Assembly: GCA_025356475.1 (NCBI GenBank)
Contig: JANXSX010000139.1
Coordinates: 1-42,529 of the forward strand
Source of the DNA: Isosphaeraceae bacterium
GTDB lineage: Bacteria; Planctomycetota; Planctomycetia; Isosphaerales; Isosphaeraceae
DNA length: 42,529 nucleotides
Direction: 5' to 3'
Of the stretch, positions 25,020 through 34,212 are shown one piece after another. Positions within the stretch are counted from its first letter, which is position 1, and each line of letters begins with the position of its first letter. The position numbers and the translations under genes were made by a program. The notes beneath the pieces are model-generated. The model saw only the letters and a program-made list of their open reading frames with translations. It made no database searches and was not told where the DNA came from.

Positions 25020-25133
25020 ATGAAGGTTCGATCAAGCGTCAAACGAATTTGCGAGCATTGCAAGATCGTCCGCCGCCGGGGTAAGGTCTATGTGATCTGT
25101 GAAAACCCCCGGCATAAGCAGCGTCAGGGTTAG
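25020..25133 (+). CDS. rpmJ: 50S ribosomal protein L36, zinc-binding form
   Basis: This 37-residue protein reads [20 protein letters not shown] and ends [10 protein letters not shown]. Cys 11, Cys 14, Cys 27 and His 32 make the zinc ribbon of standard L36. The ATG at 25020 follows GGGAAAGTGAG. It lies ahead of rpsM, the conserved place; infA, which often precedes it, is not present between map and rpmJ. Short genes like this are easily missed, but the sequence match is complete from start to stop. Confidence 0.96.
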   Translation: MKVRSSVKRICEHCKIVRRRGKVYVICENPRHKQRQG

Positions 25134-25301
25134 TCAAACCCTGGCTGCCGGATCGGTAGAACTGATCAAGAGCGGCTCTTCTGACCCGCTGGTTACTGCC
25201 TCTGTTTACGGAACAACCACGCACAACCTGCCCCGCACGGCGACACGGTACTTTCGCCGTGGCTTTTTGCAAGGCCCGGCCGATCACGGAGATTTCGACG
25301 G

Positions 25302-25685
25302 ATGCCTCGTATTCTCGGTGTTGATATTCCCAACGACAAGCGCGCGGTGATTTCACTGCGTTATATCTACGGGATCGGGCCGTTCCTGGCCGACCAGCTT
25401 TGCGAACGTGCCGGGATCAGTCCGGACAAGCGTGCCCGCGACCTCACCGAGGACGAAGTGGCTAAGCTGACCGGTCTTCTGGACAACGAATATATCGTCG
25501 AAGGTCAGCTTCGTCGTCAGGTCCAACAGAACATCGCCCGTTTGCGTGAGATTGGCTGCTACCGCGGTCTTCGTCACCGCAAAGGCCTGCCAGTCCACGG
25601 CCAGCGAACCCGTACCAACGCTCGTACCCGTAAGGGTCCGCGGAAGACGGTCGCAGGCAAGAAGGGCGTCAAGGAAATGCGGTAA
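25302..25685 (+). CDS. rpsM: 30S ribosomal protein S13
   Basis: This 127-residue protein is S13: [59 protein letters not shown], and the basic tail [19 protein letters not shown]13 sits at the top of the 30S head and forms bridge B1 with L5. It lies 168 bp after rpmJ and begins the classic alpha operon (S13, S11, S4, alpha, L17). No frame or length problem is seen. Confidence 0.97.
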   Translation: MPRILGVDIPNDKRAVISLRYIYGIGPFLADQLCERAGISPDKRARDLTEDEVAKLTGLLDNEYIVEGQLRRQVQQNIARLREIGCYRGLRHRKGLPVHGQRTRTNARTRKGPRKTVAGKKGVKEMR

Positions 25686-25831
25686 GCCGCCCCAGGGTTT
25701 CACGCGGTGGTATCCTTTGGGTCTCACAGGCTCAAGGATGCCGCTTTCGCGTCGGAACCTTGTGAATTTGAACCACGGATTTCTGAATTCTACGATCGAT
25801 CTGCCTCTGATTCCGACGGAGTACCCGACTC

Positions 25832-26212
25832 GTGGCCAAGGCCAAGAAGCGCAAGACACGACGCAACGTCAGCCGGGCGGTCGTGCATATCAAAGCGACG
25901 TTCAACAATACGACTGTGACGATCACCGACCCGAACGGCGATGCGCTCTGCTGGGCCTCCTCAGGCACGGTTGGGTTCAAGGGCAGCCGCAAAAGTACCC
26001 CGTTCGCCGCTCAGCGTGCTGCCGAAACCGCAGCCGCGACCGCGACAAAGTTTGGTGTCAAAGAGGTCGAGGTCAAGGTCAAGGGCCCAGGTTCGGGGCG
26101 CGAAAGCGCGATCACCGCACTCCAGGCTTCCGGACTGTCGATCAAGGCGATCGAAGACGTCACCCCACTGCCACATAACGGTTGCCGTCCTCCCAAGAAA
26201 CGGCGCGTCTAA
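25832..26212 (+). CDS. rpsK: 30S ribosomal protein S11
   Basis: This 126-residue S11 starts at GTG 25832 and reads [20 protein letters not shown], then [20 protein letters not shown]. It ends [15 protein letters not shown]; the Asn-Gly there is the site that forms isoaspartate in E. coli S11. S11 lies on the 30S platform near the E site. The gap from rpsM is 146 bp, with no gene in it. An ATG start is not available in frame, so GTG is required. Confidence 0.96.
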   Translation: MAKAKKRKTRRNVSRAVVHIKATFNNTTVTITDPNGDALCWASSGTVGFKGSRKSTPFAAQRAAETAAATATKFGVKEVEVKVKGPGSGRESAITALQASGLSIKAIEDVTPLPHNGCRPPKKRRV

Positions 26213-26360
26213 GCAACATTTGTGATCCTTGTTCAGATATCGATTTTTACCACCAGGACCAAACCAAACGCACGCCGGGCCAGGCCGCTCCCTTTTGTCA
26301 GCCAAGCCATTGCCGCCCGGGTCGGACGTTGGAGATCCGTGAGAGGACTGCCGAGCCGCC

Positions 26361-26990
26361 ATGGGACGTCATATTGGACCGGTCTGCCGCTTGTGCCGTC
26401 GCGAAGGGCTGAAGCTCTTCTTGAAGGGGTCGCGCTGCGACACCCCCAAGTGCCCAATCGACCGCGAGCGCGGCGTGCCGGGCATGCATCAGTTCCGCCG
26501 CGGCAAAGCGAGCGAGTACTCGTTCCGCCTTCGCGAAAAGCAGAAGGTCAAGCGCTACTATGGCGTGTTCGAACGTCAGTTCCGCAAGTACTTCGAGATG
26601 GCCGCCCGTCGTCCCGGTAATACCGGCGACGCCCTGATGGCTCTGCTCGAACGTCGGTTGGATAACGTTGTGACCCGCCTTGCGTTCGCCACGAGCCGCC
26701 CTCAGGCCCGGCAAATGATCACACACGGCCACGTGACCGTGAACGGCAAGAAACTCGATATTCCGAGTTATCTTGTCAAGCCAGGTGATCAGATTGCTGT
26801 TAAGGACCGCGACCACTCGAAGAAGATGGTCGCACTGAATATCGAAGGGCACAGCATGCCGCCGGTCCCCGATTGGCTCGACCGTACCGGGGACGAGCCC
26901 GCCGCAGGCCGCGTGTCACGTTTGCCAGCCAGCCAGGACATCTCGCTTCCCGTCCAGCCGCAACTGATCGTCGAGCTACTCAGCCGCTAA
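26361..26990 (+). CDS. rpsD: 30S ribosomal protein S4, zinc-binding (C+) form
   Basis: This 209-residue S4 starts MGRHIGPVCRLCRREGLKLF and has Cys 9, 12, 26 and 31, the C-x2-C-x13-C-x4-C zinc site of the C+ form. The S4 RNA-binding domain is at LLERRLDNVVTRLAFATSRP and ARQMITHGHVTVNGKKLDIP. S4 starts 16S assembly with S7 and, in E. coli, represses the alpha operon. Length is standard. rpoA follows after 115 bp. Confidence 0.97.
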   Translation: MGRHIGPVCRLCRREGLKLFLKGSRCDTPKCPIDRERGVPGMHQFRRGKASEYSFRLREKQKVKRYYGVFERQFRKYFEMAARRPGNTGDALMALLERRLDNVVTRLAFATSRPQARQMITHGHVTVNGKKLDIPSYLVKPGDQIAVKDRDHSKKMVALNIEGHSMPPVPDWLDRTGDEPAAGRVSRLPASQDISLPVQPQLIVELLSR

Positions 26991-27105
26991 GTGCCAACAC
27001 CCAAGTATGCCGGCTTCTCGAACTCCGATCGAACGCGAACACTCCTGTTCGCGACGTTCGGAGGATGAAAGCCGGATGCTCTTCTCGTAGTGGAGACCTC
27101 GCGCG

Positions 27106-28104
27106 ATGCGCATCCGTTGGCGTGGCCTCGAACTGCCTAGCCGGGTCATCTGTGTCCGCGAAAAACTGACCGACACCTATGCTGAGTTCCACGCCGAGCC
27201 GTTCGAACGCGGCTTCGGACACACCGTGGGTAACAGCCTTCGTCGGATCTTGCTTTCGAGCCTCGAAGGTAGCGCTGTCACGAAGATCAAGATCCAAGGC
27301 ATTCAGCACGAGTTTTCATCGATCCCAGGCATGGTCGAGGACATCACCGACTTGGTGCTGAACTTGAAGGGCTTGGTCGTTAAGAATCACTCCGAGCAGA
27401 ATAAGACGATCCGGATCGAACGCGATCGTCGTGGTGTTGTCACTGCAGCCGACATCCTCCACGACGAATCCGTCGAGATCATTAACCCGGATCACATCCT
27501 TTGCACACTCACCGACGACGTTCCGTTCGTCATTGAGATGACGGTCGAGAATGGTCGGGGTTATCGTCCCGCCGCCGAAGGACACACCGACGACCTCGAA
27601 GTTGGCGCGATCCCCATCGACGCCATCTTCACCCCGGTCGAACGCGTCGAGTACAAGGTCGAAAGCACCCGCGTCGGCCAGCGGACCAACTACGATAAGC
27701 TCATCCTGCGGATCTGGACGACCGGTACCGGTGGGCCCGAAATGGCTCTGGTCGAAGCGGCCAAGATCATGCGGAAACACTTGAACCCGTTCGTCCAGTA
27801 CAACGAACCTGGGCCCGGCCTACCGTCGGAATCCTCGGGTGTCGAGTACCGCGACCTGCCGGTTGACGCCGAACTCGAGCGCAAGCTCATCATGAGCCTG
27901 GCCGAACTCGAGCTGTCGGTCCGTGCCACGAACTGTCTCGAAAGCGAGGGGATCACCACCGTTCGCGATCTGGTGACCCGCAATGAAGATCAACTCCTGA
28001 CCGTCCGTAACTTCGGCGAGACGACCTTGAAGGAAGTCAAAGCCAAGCTCACTGAGATCGGCCTGGACCTCGGAATGGATGTGCCCTCGAAAGCGGGCGC
28101 CTGA
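27106..28104 (+). CDS. rpoA: RNA polymerase subunit alpha
   Basis: This 332-residue protein is alpha. The N-terminal domain has [20 protein letters not shown] followed by ILLSSLEG, the dimer and beta-binding surface. A linker follows near [11 protein letters not shown]. The C-terminal domain, which binds UP elements and activators, has [20 protein letters not shown] and [20 protein letters not shown]. It nucleates RNA polymerase assembly. The linkage rpsM-rpsK-rpsD-rpoA-rplQ is the conserved alpha operon. A 15-bp inverted repeat separates it from rplQ. Confidence 0.97.
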   Translation: MRIRWRGLELPSRVICVREKLTDTYAEFHAEPFERGFGHTVGNSLRRILLSSLEGSAVTKIKIQGIQHEFSSIPGMVEDITDLVLNLKGLVVKNHSEQNKTIRIERDRRGVVTAADILHDESVEIINPDHILCTLTDDVPFVIEMTVENGRGYRPAAEGHTDDLEVGAIPIDAIFTPVERVEYKVESTRVGQRTNYDKLILRIWTTGTGGPEMALVEAAKIMRKHLNPFVQYNEPGPGLPSESSGVEYRDLPVDAELERKLIMSLAELELSVRATNCLESEGITTVRDLVTRNEDQLLTVRNFGETTLKEVKAKLTEIGLDLGMDVPSKAGA

Positions 28105-28121
28105 ACCCGGAATTCCTGTCT

Positions 28122-28191
28122 CAGAATTCACGATTCAGCCCCTTTTCATGCGTAATGATGTCGATTTGATCTGTTCGAATCGTGAATTCTG
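28122..28191 (+). other. 15-bp perfect inverted repeat between rpoA and rplQ
   Basis: CAGAATTCACGATTC at 28122-28136 pairs perfectly with GAATCGTGAATTCTG at 28177-28191 around a 40-base loop; the loop contains AT-rich sequence. It lies wholly in the 118-bp gap. It is too wide for a simple terminator; a processing site or a remnant mobile palindrome is possible. Confidence 0.6.
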
Positions 28192-28222
28192 AACAACGAA
28201 CCCCAAGCCCCCTGAAAGCCCC

Positions 28223-28630
28223 ATGCGCCACCGCAAAGCCGGCCGCAAATTCAAGCGGACCCCGTCGCACCGGCGGATGATGCTCCGCAACCTTGCCACG
28301 TCACTGATCGAGCATGGCAAGATCGAGACGACTCTGGCCAAGGCCAAAGAGACCCAGCCGTTCGTCGAGAAATTGATCAGTTTGGCCCGTGACGGGTTCG
28401 ATCTGAACAACTTCCGCCGGGTGCTTGCCGTCCTGACCAAAAAGAGCGTTACGTTCACCTTGTTCAACGAGATTGGTCCCCGTTACAAGGGCCGCTCGGG
28501 GGGCTACACCCGTATTTTCAAGCTCGCCAAGGTCCGTCAAGGTGACGCCTCGGCGATGGCTGTTCTCTCGCTCTTGGGCGAGAACGAAAAGGTCAAGGCC
28601 CCGGCCCCACGGCCTATGGTCGCGTCCTGA
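28223..28630 (+). CDS. rplQ: 50S ribosomal protein L17
   Basis: This 135-residue L17 begins MRHRKAGRKFKRTPSHRRMM, as the family does, then LRNLATSLIEHGKIETTLAK, and RSGGYTRIFKLAKVRQGDAS. L17 lies at the tunnel exit. It closes the alpha operon. A hairpin follows before the HIT gene. The last residues, APAPRPMVAS, are a short extension. Confidence 0.96.
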   Translation: MRHRKAGRKFKRTPSHRRMMLRNLATSLIEHGKIETTLAKAKETQPFVEKLISLARDGFDLNNFRRVLAVLTKKSVTFTLFNEIGPRYKGRSGGYTRIFKLAKVRQGDASAMAVLSLLGENEKVKAPAPRPMVAS

Positions 28631-28661
28631 TCGGGCGTCTGTTCCGAAAGTAAGATTTCAA

Positions 28662-28687
28662 TGTGCGGATGTATCGAATCCGCATGT
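28662..28687 (+). other. hairpin between rplQ and the HIT gene
   Basis: TGCGGAT and ATCCGCA form a seven-bp stem around a short GTATCGA loop in the 89-bp gap. The flanks (GATTTCAA / TTGAATC) can extend it imperfectly. It may end the ribosomal transcript, though no T-run is seen. Confidence 0.4.
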
Positions 28688-28719
28688 TGAATCTTGCCTT
28701 CGTCTAGGGAGCCCTCCCG

Positions 28720-29148
28720 ATGGTCAGCGAGCCGAGTTGCATCTTCTGCAAAATTGTTGCCGGGATCATTCCCAGCCTCAAGGTGCTCGAAACCGATCAC
28801 GCCCTCGCCTTCCTTGATGTCAACCCAGTGAATCTCGGCCATATCCTCGTCGTCCCCAAGTCTCACCATGCCAACCTCGCCGAGCTTTCTGAAGCTGTAG
28901 CCGCTCATATCGGCTCGTTGCTTCCCAAGCTCTGTCGGGCGGTACAATCGGCCACGGGGGCTGCTGCTCTCAACGTCGTTATTAACAATGGTCGTGACGC
29001 CGGGCAAACAGTCGATCACGGTCACTGGCACTTGATTCCCCGATACCCCGGCGATGCGGTTCATTGGCCGTGGACCCATGTGGCCTACCCCCCCGAAGGC
29101 CCCGACCCGCTCCGCGAGCGGATCGCCTCCGCCCTGGCAAGCGAGTAA
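28720..29148 (+). CDS. HIT family protein (nucleotide hydrolase)
   Basis: This 142-residue protein has the zinc-type N-terminus C-I-F-C-K-I (Cys 7, Cys 10). It also carries the histidine triad D-H-G-H-W-H-L-I-P-R with His 100, 102 and 104, the middle position of the active site being His 102. HIT enzymes hydrolyse or transfer nucleoside monophosphates, such as AMP-amino compounds. The substrate here is unknown. GGAG lies eight bases before ATG 28720. It follows the ribosomal cluster on the same strand and may be read through from it. Confidence 0.9.
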   Translation: MVSEPSCIFCKIVAGIIPSLKVLETDHALAFLDVNPVNLGHILVVPKSHHANLAELSEAVAAHIGSLLPKLCRAVQSATGAAALNVVINNGRDAGQTVDHGHWHLIPRYPGDAVHWPWTHVAYPPEGPDPLRERIASALASE

Positions 29149-29236
29149 ATTCTCGCCCCCGCCATGTTCAAGACTTGCGGCCTTGCCTAGAATTCCTAGG
29201 TGACGCTGTGTTCATTCTGACCTGGAATCGAGTTCC

Positions 29237-29554
29237 ATGCCGATCATCATTCGCGAGAAAACGACTGGGACCCCATTGGCGCAGGCGGAAGTTGGCCCGC
29301 GGCTCCTCAAGTACGAAGGCAATTGGTACTTTGAACCCTCGCTGGTCAATTTCGGCGTTCTGAAAGTCACCGACCGAACCTACACGTGTCCCACGAAGGG
29401 GATATGCAACTGGGTCGATTTTATTGATCACGAAGGCAAGACAGTGACGGACATTGCCTGGGTCTACTCCGCCCCCAAACCCGGTCACGAGTCGATCGCC
29501 CGTCGCTACGGTTTTTACGCCGGTGCCCGAGGTGGGACGATTCAAGAGGGCTGA
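29237..29554 (+). CDS. DUF427 domain-containing protein
   Basis: This 105-residue protein matches the small DUF427 fold: GNWYFEPSLVNFGVLKVTDR, then TYTCPTKGICNWVDFIDH (the C-P-x-K-G mark), and the end with A-W-V-Y-S-A-P-K-P. The family is widespread and binds no known substrate with certainty. ATG 29237 sits 88 bp after the HIT gene and 121 bp before the HAD gene, on the same strand. Function is unknown. Confidence 0.85.
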   Translation: MPIIIREKTTGTPLAQAEVGPRLLKYEGNWYFEPSLVNFGVLKVTDRTYTCPTKGICNWVDFIDHEGKTVTDIAWVYSAPKPGHESIARRYGFYAGARGGTIQEG

Positions 29555-29675
29555 CCGCCCCGTCGATCTGGTGTACCATGAGCTGACGACCCGCTTCGCC
29601 CCGGGTCGGCGCTCAGGTGATCTTCCATTGAGCGAACGCCCCAGGGCCTCCTCTCTGGAATCAGGATCGAACCCG

Positions 29676-30452
29676 ATGGCCTCGCCTCCGAGCTACATCA
29701 TTGATATGGATGGGGTGATCTATCATGGTCACCGCCTCATCCCAGGTGCGCTTGAGTTCGTGAACCGGCTCCGCGACGGCGGGCATAAGTTCCTCTTCCT
29801 GACCAACAACAGTCAGTGGACCCCGCGCGACCTGCAACATCGCCTCAACGGCATGGGCATCATCGTCGACGAATCCGCCTTCCACACCGCCGCCCTTGCC
29901 ACAGCCGACTTCCTCCACAGCCAGTCTCCCGGCGGGACCGCCTATGTCATTGGCGGGGCAGGGCTCACCAAGGCCCTTTACGACGTCGGATTCACGCTCA
30001 CCGAGCAGAACCCCGACTATGTCGTCGTGGGCGACACACGCAGCTATGATTACGAGAAGATCGAACGAGCGGTCCGATTCATCTTGGGCGGGGCTCGGTT
30101 CATCGCCACCAATCTCGACCTGACCGGCCCGAGCGAGCTCGGAATCCAGCCCGCCTGCGGTGCCCTCGTCGCCCCCATCGAGCTAAGCACTGGGCGCAAA
30201 CCTTACTTCATCGGCAAGCCGAACCCCCTGATGATGAGAACCGCCCTCCGCAAGCTTGGAGTTCATTCCAGCGAGTCCTTCATGGTGGGTGACCGCATGG
30301 ATACCGATATACTGGGCGGTACGGAAGCCGGCATGCGCACGATCTTGGTTCTCTCGGGGGTCAGTACCCAAGAGACGATCGAGACATTCCCATTCCGCCC
30401 CACATATGTTTATGAAGATGTCGGTCAGATTCCTGTGGCGACGCTGAGTTGA
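29676..30452 (+). CDS. HAD-IIA (NagD-like) phosphatase
   Basis: This 258-residue protein has the HAD motifs. Motif I is DMDGVIYHG with nucleophile Asp 10 and Asp 12. Motif II is LFLTNNSQWTPRDLQ, the Lys is in FIGKPNPLMM, and motif IV is MVGDRMDTDILGGTEAG. The C2 cap between them is NagD type. Such enzymes dephosphorylate nucleotides or sugar phosphates; the substrate cannot be read. I start at ATG 29676 because motif I must be near the N-terminus; the longer frame from 29454 overlaps the DUF427 gene. Its last 26 bases, coding I-P-V-A-T-L-S-stop, belong to a 28-bp direct repeat whose second copy lies at 36286-36313. Confidence 0.92.
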   Translation: MASPPSYIIDMDGVIYHGHRLIPGALEFVNRLRDGGHKFLFLTNNSQWTPRDLQHRLNGMGIIVDESAFHTAALATADFLHSQSPGGTAYVIGGAGLTKALYDVGFTLTEQNPDYVVVGDTRSYDYEKIERAVRFILGGARFIATNLDLTGPSELGIQPACGALVAPIELSTGRKPYFIGKPNPLMMRTALRKLGVHSSESFMVGDRMDTDILGGTEAGMRTILVLSGVSTQETIETFPFRPTYVYEDVGQIPVATLS

Positions 30453-30454
30453 TC
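30427..30454 (+). repeat. 28-bp direct repeat, copy 1 (3' end of HAD gene)
   Basis: The repeat starts AGATTCCTGTGGCGACGCTG and ends AGTTGATC. It is identical over all 28 bases to 36286-36313, same orientation. Copy 1 codes the last residues and stop of the HAD phosphatase. The segment between the copies (about 5.8 kb) holds the kinase, sigma factor and a DUF1559 gene. Confidence 0.92.
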
Positions 30455-30505
30455 ATAATTCGGTAATTTGGTTGGTTGCCGACCCTGTTCGACGACTGGA
30501 AGTGT

Positions 30506-33500
30506 TCACTCTTCGAGCTTCAACAACGTTAGCTCTTCGCGAAGGGCGGCAAGATCCCAGACTCGCGGGGCATACTCACCATCGACGACGGCTAGCAGAT
30601 TCTTGCCGTCAGGGCTGAAGGCCAGTGAACGGATCGAAGATGAGGTGGCAGGAAGACTGAGCCAGGGTCGGACACCGGGTTCGACCGCAGGTGTCTGACC
30701 GGAGGCTGCGTTGGGGAGTTTCCAGAGACGGATGATCTTGTCGTTACCACCACTCGCTAGCCAATCTCCGCGTGGTGAGAGTGAGACTGCGCGAACTGAA
30801 CCGGCATGAGTCCTCGAGAGCGATAAGGGTGTGCCATCGGGCAATGCCTTCAAGTGGATCGTTCCATCGGCTGTACCCATCGCAGCGAGAGAGGCATCCA
30901 CTGTCAGCGCGATTGATGTGATCGATACTCTAGGAAACTTCCAGGTCACTGGCGGGTTCTCGAGTGGTTGGAGTGGAACAGGGCTATCAGCGTCGAACAA
31001 ATAGGCTTGACCGTTATTACCTGTGTACAGAACTTGATTTCCTGCAGTCGCGATCGACCGCAGTCCCGGCGATCCTGACTGTGGTCCCGAGAAATTGTCG
31101 GCCCAGAAATGTTTGGGCTGGATTTCACCTCGATCGTACACAGAGACCGAGTCGTTACCTCCACTAGGGTCAGCCAGAGTCCAAATCCGACCATTCTCTC
31201 CAGCTTCGACGCCGTCAATACTACGACCTTGGCCTTTCAGTTCACGCCATACGCCGGTTGACAATTCGAGTTCACGAACACGATCGCTTTCGTAAGATAC
31301 GAGTAAACGCCGACCGTCCTTTGAGGCCGAAATATGCTGCCGGCCATCCTGATTACTGTCTGGACTGTATGATGGCTCAAGTTGGACTCTGTCAGTCCTT
31401 CTCATTAATCCATGTTCAAGATCGATTGTCGAGATGACAAGGCGAACGGATTCCTCGGTCGGGCCGCCATCAGCGATCGGTTCGCGGCGCAGACGTTCCG
31501 TCGTTGCGACATAGATCGACTTGCCGTCAGCCGACCAGCAGCTCGAAAGAACAGGAGTGAGTCCCGGGGCGATTTGCGTTTTTGCATGGCATCTATCAAA
31601 ACTATATGTCTTGATATCAAGTTTATCAGTAACCACGAGTCCACGGCCTTCGGGTGTGAACTCAACTCGGGAATTATTCTCTCCGTTGAGAAATGGTAGT
31701 GTGGTTAGCAATCGTCCATCAGCGACATCCCATATTTTAATGAGACCATCCTTTCCTTGATCAGGGCCGGTCCAGGTCGCCAGGAACGCTCTGTTCGGAC
31801 TGATCGCTATAGAAAATTCTCCGCGATGCGGCTGTGTGAGAACCTTACGGGTGACTGAGTCGGAACTGATCGCCAGAAGATCGCCTCCCGAGCGAACCCA
31901 GGCGGCCATCCCGTCGAAACCATGAGTCGAGTGCGCTGTCGGAAGTCGATGACGATTCTTGACCGCGAATGTCTCACCATCGAGCCAAAATAGTCCAGCA
32001 GACCCACACTCGAACATGAGACTGTTGCCGTCGCGGTGGCCAAAGAGTTGAGCTAGGTCTCCTGGGTTGCCTCCAAGCATGCCTAGGTCACGGTCAGTGG
32101 CCGAATAAGGGCCGGGCCCGACAAGATCACAAACTAATATATGCTTATCATCGCGAATATATAGAAGGTTCCGACCTCCAGAGCCAAACGCGATGCCGCG
32201 CAGCCCCATCTTCGCGGAGATTGTGTGGATCCTCCTGATCTTAAGGCCGTCTGTCTGCCAGACCACTACGAAACCATCATTAATCTGAGTCGCAAAACGT
32301 TGGCCATCGGGAGACCAGACCACACTGCCCATGCGTGTTTGTCTCTTAAATATATTCAAATCTATACTCAAATTTGAAGGAACTCCATTGAACTCTTCAA
32401 GGGGTCCTGTCTGGCCGTCGACGAGATCAACGAGCCGGATCCCAAAACCCGTGAGTCGCGATGGTCTATATCGACCGACCGCGAAACGGCGACCGTCCGG
32501 GCTCACCTTCGTGGTCACGGAATCCACTCCCAGACCGACATCCACGGAAAATGATCTCAGTGCGATTAAATCGAAACCCGTAATTGCAGCGGCGGCTTCT
32601 TTACGAGCCTCAAAACGATCTAGAAACTTGAAAACCTCATCACCGCTTGCCGAAACCTCTCGATGATAACCCAGCGAATCCTGACGCCAACCAGGCGACG
32701 AATCAAGTCGGAGACTTCTCGCTTTCTCGAAGCTCGACAGAGACCTTTGGAGGTTTCGCATACGCTGGGTTTCCTTAATTTTTTGAGCGGCGGCGACACC
32801 TTCCATTCGTCTGACCTCACTAACCCAGAGCCCCCAACTCAATGCCGAGATGAAGAGGATAATCCCTACGGCGAGGCCCGCTGAAGCCGTAGGATGACGA
32901 CGGACGAGACGAATGAGTCGTTCGCGATAGTTCTCATGACGGGCCGAGACTGCCTCGTCGGCAAGCCACAATTCAAGGTCGCGTGCCAGCTCGCCGGCTG
33001 TTGCGTATCGATCTTGGGGGAGAGTCGCCATCGCTTTGAGGCAGATCGCGTCAAGGGCTCGGGGGATCGAGTGATTCGCTACTCGAGGCGCAACAAACTC
33101 GTTCTTGAGTAGAGCAGCCATCACTTCGCCACGCGAACCGGTTCGAGGTAGCCTACCAACCAGCAATTCATAAAGGGTTGAACCTAAGCAATAGATGTCG
33201 GACGCCGGTCCGACGGTCCCATACTTTCGATCAGCCTGCTCGGGACTGGCATAGGCTGGCGTCCCTTGAAACGTATCTCCGTCGGTCTCCGCCCCCTTAC
33301 CCTTGACAGGACCTGAGCCTGGATCCGAATCCTCCCCGTTATCCAAGGCTTTTGCCAAACCCCAATCAATGACCAAAGTCTCGCCATATTCGCCAAGCAT
33401 GATGTTATCAGGCTTAAGATCGCGGTGAACAATCATTTGCTCATGCGTATAAGCCATTGCTTTACAGACTGCGCAGAAGCGGCCAATCAGGTCACGAAAC

Positions 33501-34186
33501 TTAGGGTCATTTTGTGATTTTGAGAGGGACTTCGTGGTTTCGTGATAATCGCGAAGTGCTTCACGAAGTGTTCGTCCCGCCACGAACTTCATTGCGTAGA
33601 AAGGCTCACCCAAGTGATCACTACCGAGCCCGTAAATCGGTACAATTGATGGATGCTGGAGTTGCCCTGGGATCTTGGCCTCGCGGAGAAACTGCTCACG
33701 AAAATCAGGGTCTGAGACATACCTATTTTGGATCTCCTTGTAAGCGACCTCGCGATCGAGTTCTGTGTCGAGCGCGATCGAGACCTGCCCGAGGCCTCCC
33801 TTTTTATGAAACCTCAGTTTCTTGTAGCGTGAATAACTCGTGCCACTGTCGGTAGCCCCACCAGCCGACCTACCGGGACCTGCCGTGGTATCCTCTGGGT
33901 CGCCAAAGGGATCGGTCGTCGCATCAGCTCCGCCGGGGCCGGAGGCCACCACCGTCGAAATAATCGAGGGGCGACTGATCTCGCCATCGAACGAGACGGT
34001 TCCACCGGAGTCGTCGCAAAGCTCGCGTTCGAATTCGCTCAGCTCTTTGAGCACGTAGGCACGCACCTCACCTTCGTAACGATTGGCGAAGCTTTCGATT
34101 GACGGCTGGTTGCCCGCGTTCCACTCTCGATTAAACGCTTCAATCGCGTCGATCGCAGCGCGATGTTTGGTAACTGATGCTGCCAT
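30506..34186 (-). CDS. serine/threonine protein kinase with C-terminal WD40-like repeats
   Basis: This 1226-residue protein has an N-terminal Hanks-type kinase domain (about 120-400). It has a Gly-rich loop K-G-G-L-G-Q-V-S, the ATP Lys 150 in VAYKEI, the catalytic H-R-D-L-K-P-D-N with Asp 256, and I-D-W-G (Asp 274) in place of DFG, common in planctomycete kinases. A-Y-A-S-P-E-Q serves as the APE motif. One membrane helix lies near 430-450 (GLAVGIILFISALSWGLWV). The rest is a WD40/beta-propeller sensor, with blocks such as VWSPDGQRFATQINDGFVVV and SLSPRGDWLASGGNDKIIRL. It probably signals across the membrane. The start at 34186 has GAGGAT eight bases upstream; an ATG at 34222 is possible. It lies 26 bp behind the sigma factor gene and probably shares its transcript. 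Confidence 0.93.
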   Translation of the reverse strand: MAASVTKHRAAIDAIEAFNREWNAGNQPSIESFANRYEGEVRAYVLKELSEFERELCDDSGGTVSFDGEISRPSIISTVVASGPGGADATTDPFGDPEDTTAGPGRSAGGATDSGTSYSRYKKLRFHKKGGLGQVSIALDTELDREVAYKEIQNRYVSDPDFREQFLREAKIPGQLQHPSIVPIYGLGSDHLGEPFYAMKFVAGRTLREALRDYHETTKSLSKSQNDPKFRDLIGRFCAVCKAMAYTHEQMIVHRDLKPDNIMLGEYGETLVIDWGLAKALDNGEDSDPGSGPVKGKGAETDGDTFQGTPAYASPEQADRKYGTVGPASDIYCLGSTLYELLVGRLPRTGSRGEVMAALLKNEFVAPRVANHSIPRALDAICLKAMATLPQDRYATAGELARDLELWLADEAVSARHENYRERLIRLVRRHPTASAGLAVGIILFISALSWGLWVSEVRRMEGVAAAQKIKETQRMRNLQRSLSSFEKARSLRLDSSPGWRQDSLGYHREVSASGDEVFKFLDRFEARKEAAAAITGFDLIALRSFSVDVGLGVDSVTTKVSPDGRRFAVGRYRPSRLTGFGIRLVDLVDGQTGPLEEFNGVPSNLSIDLNIFKRQTRMGSVVWSPDGQRFATQINDGFVVVWQTDGLKIRRIHTISAKMGLRGIAFGSGGRNLLYIRDDKHILVCDLVGPGPYSATDRDLGMLGGNPGDLAQLFGHRDGNSLMFECGSAGLFWLDGETFAVKNRHRLPTAHSTHGFDGMAAWVRSGGDLLAISSDSVTRKVLTQPHRGEFSIAISPNRAFLATWTGPDQGKDGLIKIWDVADGRLLTTLPFLNGENNSRVEFTPEGRGLVVTDKLDIKTYSFDRCHAKTQIAPGLTPVLSSCWSADGKSIYVATTERLRREPIADGGPTEESVRLVISTIDLEHGLMRRTDRVQLEPSYSPDSNQDGRQHISASKDGRRLLVSYESDRVRELELSTGVWRELKGQGRSIDGVEAGENGRIWTLADPSGGNDSVSVYDRGEIQPKHFWADNFSGPQSGSPGLRSIATAGNQVLYTGNNGQAYLFDADSPVPLQPLENPPVTWKFPRVSITSIALTVDASLAAMGTADGTIHLKALPDGTPLSLSRTHAGSVRAVSLSPRGDWLASGGNDKIIRLWKLPNAASGQTPAVEPGVRPWLSLPATSSSIRSLAFSPDGKNLLAVVDGEYAPRVWDLAALREELTLLKLEE

Positions 34187-34212
34187 TGATTTATCCTCAG
34201 GTTGGGGGAAAC

